Below are positions 58,218 to 64,000 of a stretch of DNA of 64,000 nt, piece by piece. The stretch comes from CAYQXJ01 sp964421565 (GTDB lineage Bacteria; Planctomycetota; Brocadiia; SM23-32). The translations under genes and the position numbers were made by a program. The stretch lies in assembly GCA_964421565.1 (NCBI GenBank), contig CAYQXJ010000004.1, positions 173,326 to 237,325 of the forward strand. The letters are read 5' to 3'. Positions within the stretch are counted from its first letter, which is position 1, and the number at the start of each line of letters is the position of its first letter. Under the pieces are notes generated by a model. That model had not been told where the DNA came from. It saw only the letters and a program-made list of their open reading frames with translations, and did no database searches.

Positions 58218-59195
58218 TTATTGTTCTCGTTCTCGATCCCACGCAAACGTCCTGAACGCCTCGATCATCCGGGCGTTCTTTTCAGGAGAAATATGGAGAT
58301 CAGGCTGGTGGTAGTACGTCCCGATGAACCCACCCTCAGGTACGGAAAGCCTGCGAACCAAGTGCGATACTTCGTCCGGAATACGGTTCAAATCAATCGT
58401 TCCGATGACGGACTGGATGTCCAGGCATGTAGAGAACGACACTTTGCCCCTGACCTCGTCCACGGCCGGGCAGTCCATCCACAGAGCTGGCTGCTTGTTG
58501 TCAATGACATCCACTCCTACATCGGCTAATTCCGTCAAATGCTGACTGAGATCGCCACACGTGTGCATGTAGACCTTGCAGCCCATCTCGTGGGCCAGAG
58601 TGCAAAGCGCACGATACCGGGGCTTGAACAACTCTCGCCAAATCTCCATCGAAAACAAAGGCCCAGTTTGAATGGCCTGGTCGTCGAGGAAGAAGACGGC
58701 ATCAACGCCGAGACCAGCAAACTGCTCGGTCAGTCCGACAAGGAATCTGAATACTCCGTCGAGCAGTAACTCAATTCTCTCCGGTTCCGTCATCAGATCC
58801 ATCAGGTACTCTTCGAAACCACGAAGGTCATTGAGCAGATGCATCGGCCCCTTGCCCAAGCTGGCGCAGACGAACTTCCTGTCCTTGCGCAAGGCGTCAA
58901 TCCTCTCCCGGGCTCCGGCCATACGTCCCGAGGCGAAAGGGTCGGGGAAAACAAAATTCTGAATCTGCTGCCAATCGCTCAGGGGATGCTCCGTCACTTG
59001 CCCCTGGTCGCCCTCTGATGGGTTCAAAGATGCCCACACGCATCCCCATTCGTTCATTCCGGGTTTTCCCGGCACGAAGTCATCAGCCGCACGATAGCCG
59101 ACGAATGCCACGTCCGCCTCGCTTCCCTTGCCCAAGGGAATGCGGTCGGGACACTGGAATTCGAACGTTCTCAAGACGCGTTCAAAGCTGGTCAT
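58218..59195 (-). CDS. Uroporphyrinogen-decarboxylase-like protein
   Basis: The third UroD-like paralog, 325 residues. Pieces: FERVLRTFEFQCPDRIPLGK, FVCASLGKGPMHLLNDLRG, DAVFFLDDQAIQTGPLFS, CKVYMHTCGDLSQHLTELAD with the His-Thr-Cys-Gly-Asp of the corrinoid-methyltransferase-like barrels, VDVIDNKQPALWMD, and VSFSTCLDIQSV. SD GAGAGGAA precedes ATG 59195. It lies 45 bases behind the GNAT gene on the same strand and is likely co-transcribed with it. Confidence 0.86.
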   Translation of the reverse strand: MTSFERVLRTFEFQCPDRIPLGKGSEADVAFVGYRAADDFVPGKPGMNEWGCVWASLNPSEGDQGQVTEHPLSDWQQIQNFVFPDPFASGRMAGARERIDALRKDRKFVCASLGKGPMHLLNDLRGFEEYLMDLMTEPERIELLLDGVFRFLVGLTEQFAGLGVDAVFFLDDQAIQTGPLFSMEIWRELFKPRYRALCTLAHEMGCKVYMHTCGDLSQHLTELADVGVDVIDNKQPALWMDCPAVDEVRGKVSFSTCLDIQSVIGTIDLNRIPDEVSHLVRRLSVPEGGFIGTYYHQPDLHISPEKNARMIEAFRTFAWDREREQ

Positions 59196-59240
59196 GCGGT
59201 TCCTCTCTCCACTGCCGAACGTCAGCATGAGGCGCGGCCT

Positions 59241-59693
59241 TTAGGCCGTCGCCTCGATGCGTCTGTTGTCTGCACTTTTCAATTGCCTGCTGTAAAACAG
59301 TTCGGGATCTCCCGGGTCAAGATCATCGACCATGCCGCTGCGCTTGTACCCCAGGTTTTGGAGGAGTGATTGCATCGGCAGGTTCGATTCGTTGGTCGAT
59401 GTAAATATCCTGTCGGATTGGCATAGAGCTTCTGCGTGGCGGACCAGTGCAGTCCCGATGCCTGAACGACGGTGATCCGGGTGAACGTGCAGCATGGCGA
59501 TGAATCCGCGACTGAAAAACGAATGCTGCAAAACTGTGTATCCCACGATTGTGCGGTCGACCACAGCAACATGGGCGATCCCGTTTTGCACCGAGTCATG
59601 AATGAACTGACGGCGCGACTCTTCGTGTTGCGCGACGTGGTCGAACACACAGAGTTTGTTCACGTCCGGTTCTTGTGCCTTTCGAATCTCCAT
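59241..59693 (-). CDS. GNAT family acetyltransferase
   Basis: A 150-residue GNAT acetyltransferase. The acetyl-CoA motif is AMLHVHPDHRRSGIGTALVR (VHPDHRRSGIG forms the pyrophosphate loop). Later are IFTSTNESNLPMQSLLQNLG and YKRSGMVDDLDPGDPELFYS. ATG 59693 has AAGGAGA upstream; the frame also offers an ATG six codons earlier. It is followed by the UroD-like gene. Upstream, only about 20 bases away, is the IS4-type transposase remnant on the opposite strand. The substrate is unknown. Confidence 0.9.
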   Translation of the reverse strand: MEIRKAQEPDVNKLCVFDHVAQHEESRRQFIHDSVQNGIAHVAVVDRTIVGYTVLQHSFFSRGFIAMLHVHPDHRRSGIGTALVRHAEALCQSDRIFTSTNESNLPMQSLLQNLGYKRSGMVDDLDPGDPELFYSRQLKSADNRRIEATA

Positions 59694-59714
59694 CTGTCTC
59701 CTTGCAGACAACTC

Positions 59715-60116
59715 TTTATTCTACGACAGCTACCCTTTGCTTGCCTTCCGGGCAATCGGCTGGTCTTCCTAGCGAACTGTTTTCACGTGCCGGCCTTGAC
59801 CGTCGCGATGCTGTATCGTGGGCGGTGGATGGTGGAACTGTTCTTCAAGTGGATCAAGCAACACCTGCGGATCAAGCAGTTCCTCGGCACCACGCCCAAT
59901 GCCGTCAAGACGCAAATCTGGATCGCCGTGAGCGTCTACGTCCTCGTTGCGATTGTCAAACATCAACTGGCCCCCGAGCGGAGCCTCTACACGTTGCTAC
60001 AGATTCTCAGCGTGAGCCTCTTCGAGAAAACGCCCATTTTACAGGCCTTTTCGCAGATCGAGTACAAGACCGAAAATCAGTCAAGTGCTATCCAATTGCC
60101 ACTATTCGACTTATGA
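59715..60116 (+). pseudogene. IS4-family transposase, 3' remnant
   Basis: The C-terminal third of an IS4-type DDE transposase. Diagnostic block: LYRGRWMVELFFKWIKQHLR, which contains the catalytic Glu region YREK-like RW.VELFFKWIKQ, then GTTPNAVKTQIWIAVSVYVL and TLLQILSVSLFEKTPILQAF. The frame starts with no initiation codon of the family, and the first two thirds with the first two catalytic Asp are missing. A sequence like GATGGGACAGTAGTGACC just after the stop resembles an IS4-group terminal repeat. Confidence 0.8.
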
Positions 60117-60173
60117 TGGGACAGTAGTGACCGCTTCTCTTATTTCAACTTGCTGTAAACATGCTGGCGTTTT

Positions 60174-62369
60174 TCAATAACGAGTGCGATTGAGCAGTTC
60201 CTGCTGTTCGTGCGGCGAGAGAGCGGTGAAGTATTCACAGAAACCGTAAAGTCGGACCGTCAGGCTGCGATACTGCTCCGGATTTGCACGAGCGTCTTCA
60301 AGCGTCTTTTTATCCATAAACGAGAAACCCACATGCAGTCCGCCTTCCTGAAAATATGTATCAATGACAGCGCGAATCTTCTCCGGCGGCATTTCTCCGC
60401 CAAAGGTCACGTTCAGGCCTCCTTGACCACTGCGCTCCAGCGGCAACCGAGAAACACTATGGAGCAACGCCGTCATGCCTTTCCGGTCTGTGCCGTAGCT
60501 GGGCGACTGGTTTTCACTAATCGGTTCGCCGGCCAGGCGACCGTCGGGCGTTGCAGGAAGTGCCTGACCTATCCGATGGTGATTGTGCAGCGAATAGAAT
60601 CCCGCGACCGTGATGTGATCCGGTGGAACTTGCATTGCCTCAAACGCGTCAAGGACGATGTCGGCAGCACGCTTTGCCAGATTGTCGACCTCAGCGATAT
60701 CATTTCCGAATTTTGGCAGGCGATTGACGATCTCCTCCCGCAATGCTTCGTGTCCTTCAAGGTTGTTGCGACAGATTTCAAGCAGCTCCGATAAGCGGAA
60801 ACGCTTTTCATCGAATACTATTCTACTTACTGCAAACAAGATATTTGCAACGGTTGAGACGCCGTCAAAGTAATATCCCAGAATATCGTATCTCAGGCCG
60901 CCCGCATAACAATCTTTGCCACGCGTTACGCAGTCGCGCAGCAGAAGTGATTCAAAGTGGAACGGTTGGCCTTCGACCGAATGCCGTTTCCAAGCCAATG
61001 CGCCGGAAACGGCACCATCAAGTTGAGCGCGACAGACCCGGCTGAACGACTCGAAGACATCGTCCATATCCTTCAAGGCATCCGTTTCCGGTATCGCGGT
61101 CATGTCAGCGTTTTCATCGAGCCAGTCTTCGCCGAAAGGCTGCCCGCCGTTCAATGCGCACATAAGCCAGTGCGGTAGCGACCGATGGGACTCCTGAAAC
61201 GTGCTTCCACCACCAATCTCCAACCGGCAGCAACCGCCCATCGTGTAGTCGGCTGCGATTTCAGGAGGCAGGCCGCGGTGACGGAGATTGTCCTGGACGA
61301 TCCGGTCGTTGTAGAAATGGATCTGGCCACTGAGCTGCGGCGTTACGCGGGCGACCATGGTCTTCAGCCGTTGCGATGAATCCGGGTCCATACAGACGGT
61401 CAGCACGGGTTGAGGCATCTTGACGAGCATCGCGGCTTCGAGGATCGTCTCGGTCAGGTCGTTCGTGCGCTCGTTGCCGCCGACATCACGGCCGCTGAGC
61501 AGAAGATACTCTTTGGTCGATTGACACGGTATCGGTTTCTGGTTGTGGTTCCAGGTGGCGGTGCCGGTGATCTCGTTGGTCTTCATCAGGAAATGCGCGA
61601 TTAATTCCAGAGCGCCATCGCGTGTAAGCGTACCGTCGGCAATCCCCTGTTCGTAGTACGGAAGGAGATAGCGGTCGAGCCGTCCGATGCCGAAGTCCCG
61701 CGCACCGCTGTAGCAGCTCGTGATGAATTGAATGAACCAGACGCTTTGCAAGGCCGAGAAAAAATCGTATGCCGGCTCGCCGGAAACGCGTTCCAGTGCC
61801 TCTGCCGCGCGAAGCAGATTTGACTGTTGATACGCATCGACCGATCCCGCCTTGAGGCGCGCAGCGTCGGCATAGCGCCCCGCGAAGGCAATGACGGCAT
61901 GGCAGCAATCCGATGCATTCTCGGCAAACTGTCGCGCCTCGTCCGTCCCGAGACGTTCTGCCGTCTGTCGTGCCTCATCGGCCACAGCGGACAGGCCTTT
62001 GCCGAGCAACGTCGGCCAGTCGAGCGTCAGGTGGCCCTTGGTTGGCAGGAGGTCCTGTCGGTTGACATTATGGATCGCCAGGCACTCCTCCCAGCGCTCC
62101 TCGACAGCACGTCCGAGAAAGACATCCTTCGCTTCGATCGGCGTGGGCAAGTCAAGGGGTTTCTGGGCCGAATCTGGGCTATTCGCGGGGGCGTCATCCG
62201 CGTCCGGCGAGGTGGGGGCGGGCGCGATGCCTGGACGGGTGCTGAGACGCAGAATGCCGGCGGCGAAGATGGCAGCGATCTCGCGGCGGCGTTCGTCAGG
62301 ACTCAGGTCGGCCTCGGCGTCCCTGAGCTTACGGATAATCTGCTGCGGCGTGTGCTTCTTTCCCTTCAT
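60174..62369 (-). CDS. Glycyl-radical enzyme (PFL-like) with a mobile-element-derived N-terminus
   Basis: A 731-residue protein related to pyruvate formate-lyase-type glycyl radical enzymes. From about residue 105 the family pattern is clear: GHLTLDWPTLLGKGL; PAYDFFSALQSVWFIQFI; YLLPYYEQGIADGTLT; DYTMGGCCRLEIGGGS with the catalytic Cys (a Cys pair, as in PFL); and the glycyl-radical loop LTVRLYGFCEYFTALS near the C-terminus. The first 22 residues (KKHTPQQIIRKLRDAEA) match IS3 OrfA instead, and residues 27-75 hold ERRREIAAIFAAGILRL, a segment found before recombinases. About 120 residues of the family N-terminus are absent. SD AAGGAGG is excellent. The activating enzyme is not in the window; it may be a pseudogene. 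Confidence 0.7.
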   Translation of the reverse strand: MKGKKHTPQQIIRKLRDAEADLSPDERRREIAAIFAAGILRLSTRPGIAPAPTSPDADDAPANSPDSAQKPLDLPTPIEAKDVFLGRAVEERWEECLAIHNVNRQDLLPTKGHLTLDWPTLLGKGLSAVADEARQTAERLGTDEARQFAENASDCCHAVIAFAGRYADAARLKAGSVDAYQQSNLLRAAEALERVSGEPAYDFFSALQSVWFIQFITSCYSGARDFGIGRLDRYLLPYYEQGIADGTLTRDGALELIAHFLMKTNEITGTATWNHNQKPIPCQSTKEYLLLSGRDVGGNERTNDLTETILEAAMLVKMPQPVLTVCMDPDSSQRLKTMVARVTPQLSGQIHFYNDRIVQDNLRHRGLPPEIAADYTMGGCCRLEIGGGSTFQESHRSLPHWLMCALNGGQPFGEDWLDENADMTAIPETDALKDMDDVFESFSRVCRAQLDGAVSGALAWKRHSVEGQPFHFESLLLRDCVTRGKDCYAGGLRYDILGYYFDGVSTVANILFAVSRIVFDEKRFRLSELLEICRNNLEGHEALREEIVNRLPKFGNDIAEVDNLAKRAADIVLDAFEAMQVPPDHITVAGFYSLHNHHRIGQALPATPDGRLAGEPISENQSPSYGTDRKGMTALLHSVSRLPLERSGQGGLNVTFGGEMPPEKIRAVIDTYFQEGGLHVGFSFMDKKTLEDARANPEQYRSLTVRLYGFCEYFTALSPHEQQELLNRTRY

Positions 62370-62474
62370 GAGAGCCTCCTTGGTCGAGAGTATACCTCCG
62401 AGACTCTCTCACAGCACCTGGATCATATTTCGGGGAGCACACCAGTTGGCCGAACGGACACCTACGAACCCGAT

Positions 62475-63554
62475 TCACAGTGACTTGGGGAGATTGCGGA
62501 CCCGGGTATCCAGTTTGGGGCGAACCTTGAAGAGGAAGCTGGTGAAAATCGGGTTGTAGGGTTCGGCCACATGATAATCTCCATAGGATTTATTGCAGAA
62601 GAGGTACTCGGGCTCGCCGTTGGCGTCGAACAGGATCGCAGGCTCTTCGATGCGCGCCGGATGCCCCACCATTGTTCTGGCGCTGGGATAGCCTTTCGCG
62701 GGCTCGGACCAGTTGATCCCGTCGAAACTTTGCAGGTATATGCCGGCTCCGTGTTCGAGCACGGAAATGTCATGCCCCAGCATGTGAAAGCGCTCGCCAT
62801 CATGCCAGACAAAGGGATCTTCGAAATCCGAAGTCTCATACCAGATCACGGGATTGCCTTCGTGTTTGACGTAGGGGCCCTCCAGCTTTTCCGCCCGCGC
62901 CAGACAGACGGTGCGAAACGCACGCGTCTTGGGCAAATCCGTCCGTCCTCGTTGGGCGGCTTTCACTGCCTTTGAATTCCCCTTGTAGTAAAGCCAGAAT
63001 CCGCCGCCGGGAGGCATAACCATAGCCGGGTTCGAGGTAGAAAAACTGTCAATATCCTCGTCGCGTTCGCCCACGAGGACAATGGGCCTTTCACCGCTTA
63101 CACGAACCCAAGGGCCTTCGAGGCTATCGGCCACGGCCAGGCCCACTTGGATGGGCTGTTTCGGCAGGCTGTTGTTGTTCTGGCCAAAGTAGTACATGGC
63201 GTAGCGATCCCCCACACGATAGACGAAGCCCTCGGAGACGCCGGAGCCGTCCCATGCGTCTCCTCCGGCTGGAGCAAGACAGATTCCGCGAAAGGTGTAG
63301 GGACCTTCCGGGCGTTCAGCAGTAAAGCGGGCTATCCGGCCACCGCGGTGCATCCCCACCTGAGGGGGCAAGGTGTAGTCGCCCTTGTGCTCCCAAATGG
63401 TGGCAAACACGTGAACCATGCCGTCGTCGCCCCGGATCGGACAGCAGCTCCAAATAGCAAAGCCCTCATTCATCATGTTCAAGATGCGCCCGACGGGTTC
63501 GAGGCGGTCGGCGAAATCTTCTACGGCTTTGGGAATGCTTTTCTCTGATTTCAT
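62475..63554 (-). CDS. Beta-propeller glycoside hydrolase (GH43/GH130-like)
   Basis: A 359-residue five-bladed-propeller glycosidase-like protein. Typical features are repeated aromatic/acidic strands: GRIARFTAERPEGPYTFRGI, DAWDGSGVSEGFVYRVGDRY, PIVLVGERDEDIDSFSTSNP, DFEDPFVWHDGERFHMLGHD and RIEEPAILFDANGEPEYLFC. These resemble GH43, GH117 and GH130 active-site Asp/Glu arrangements; the exact family is uncertain. No signal peptide follows ATG 63554, which has CGGAG upstream. The longer open frame is not supported. It lies about 105 bases upstream of the glycyl-radical gene on the same strand. Confidence 0.78.
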   Translation of the reverse strand: MKSEKSIPKAVEDFADRLEPVGRILNMMNEGFAIWSCCPIRGDDGMVHVFATIWEHKGDYTLPPQVGMHRGGRIARFTAERPEGPYTFRGICLAPAGGDAWDGSGVSEGFVYRVGDRYAMYYFGQNNNSLPKQPIQVGLAVADSLEGPWVRVSGERPIVLVGERDEDIDSFSTSNPAMVMPPGGGFWLYYKGNSKAVKAAQRGRTDLPKTRAFRTVCLARAEKLEGPYVKHEGNPVIWYETSDFEDPFVWHDGERFHMLGHDISVLEHGAGIYLQSFDGINWSEPAKGYPSARTMVGHPARIEEPAILFDANGEPEYLFCNKSYGDYHVAEPYNPIFTSFLFKVRPKLDTRVRNLPKSL

Positions 63555-64000
63555 AATTATGGATCTCCGATGGCGCTCGGCCACACTGACTTGTGAAAGT
63601 CGCCCGCCCGGTAAACATGGACCGGCCAAGCATGTGGCTCGATTATAATAAGTTGCTTATAGTGGGCTGTCAATGAAGATGCGTCCCCGAGTTCTATCAA
63701 CTCCCTTCGGTGACACAGACGACATGCCCCTGTTCCACAAGGAATGTCCCCCAGACCCGCGAGTTCGAAAACGCAGCTGTCCCGAAAGCAACCCGGCTGT
63801 TAACGCGGCTCAATCTGTTCAACAGAGAATCCGAGAGTTCGCGGCCGATTCTTCGGACAACGAGAGCAACCGTCATGGTTGCTTTCGGACCCCGGAAACT
63901 CTCTGTCGAAATGGAGAGTACCGGCTGGGTGGCGGGAATGCGCTAAGGGGTTGCGCAGGGGCGAGATATGCGAAAACCCCGAAAGCTCTCGCTCTCGGGG
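63555..64000. other. Right-edge stretch with two hairpins, no gene recognised
   Basis: No convincing coding frame. A hairpin, AGCAACC/GGTTGCT (arms 63865-63871 and 63877-63883), and a second with arms CCCCGA and TCGGGG (63977-63982, 63995-64000) at the very end. The stretch GAGTTCGAAAACG at 63761-63773 resembles the 19-bp repeat. The setting resembles DNA next to serine-recombinase loci. Confidence 0.45.

Noticed and set aside
1..64000. CRISPR array or phage module
   Set aside because: No regularly spaced repeats and no cas, capsid, terminase or portal genes were seen.

Overview
The window is G+C-rich bacterial DNA with a diderm (outer-membrane) gene set: an OmpA-type lipoprotein, an Mla lipid-transport operon, a DUF3034-like barrel, MurJ and an LPS-core-type glycosyltransferase. 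Several traits favour the Planctomycetota or a related phylum with metagenome-derived genomes: a PEP-CTERM protein behind a sigma-54 promoter, three uroporphyrinogen-decarboxylase-like paralogs, an FG-GAP/ASPIC protein, Rhs debris, and dispersed palindromes whose translation reads GQDARAT. The phylum call is an inference. A run of exactly 100 N shows that the sequence is a scaffold.

Left part (1-32.6 kb), mostly housekeeping. A fur-feoA-feoB iron operon runs off the left edge. It is followed by a membrane protein of unknown function, a rhomboid protease and murJ, then a minus-strand group: a tiny Hfq/Sm-like protein, a degenerate ketosynthase, an OmpA lipoprotein, a membrane-anchored HTH protein with an acidic linker, and hisI. 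On the plus strand an HNH protein precedes a four-gene operon made of a WPLY-repeat lipoprotein, mlaE, mlaD (with the N gap) and mlaF. A long minus-strand series follows: a YihY protein with a TPR domain inserted in its first extracytoplasmic loop, a DUF4432 protein, UbiB, a GT2 glycosyltransferase, a membrane/TPR protein, serS, 6-phosphofructokinase, a zinc dehydrogenase, an unknown protein, an MrfA-like helicase, a dual-specificity phosphatase, Maf and a TPR protein.

Middle (32.6-54.5 kb). A CooT-like gene is followed by decayed Rhs fragments between two copies of a palindromic repeat. Next come catabolic and accessory genes (UroD-like proteins, two aldo/keto reductases, a zinc dehydrogenase, a GH2 beta-galactosidase, a HAD phosphatase, a gamma-carbonic-anhydrase-like protein, a DegT aminotransferase) around rlmN, a ZIP transporter and the PEP-CTERM gene. 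The block ends with the conserved ffh-rpsP-trmD-rplS operon.

Right part (54.6-64 kb), accessory. A decapitated serine recombinase, a 19-bp direct repeat bracketing an EF-hand/FG-GAP protein gene, a GlsB-type membrane protein with a good terminator, a UroD-like/GNAT pair, a 3' remnant of an IS4-type transposase, a glycyl-radical enzyme whose N-terminus has been replaced by mobile-element sequence, and a beta-propeller glycosidase. Base composition here is visibly less G+C-rich than in the housekeeping part.

Most unusual: the YihY-TPR fusion, the WPLY lipoprotein tied to Mla, the chimeric glycyl-radical enzyme, the orphan Hfq-like protein, and the sigma-54 promoter of the PEP-CTERM gene. No CRISPR array, tRNA or rRNA gene was recognised.
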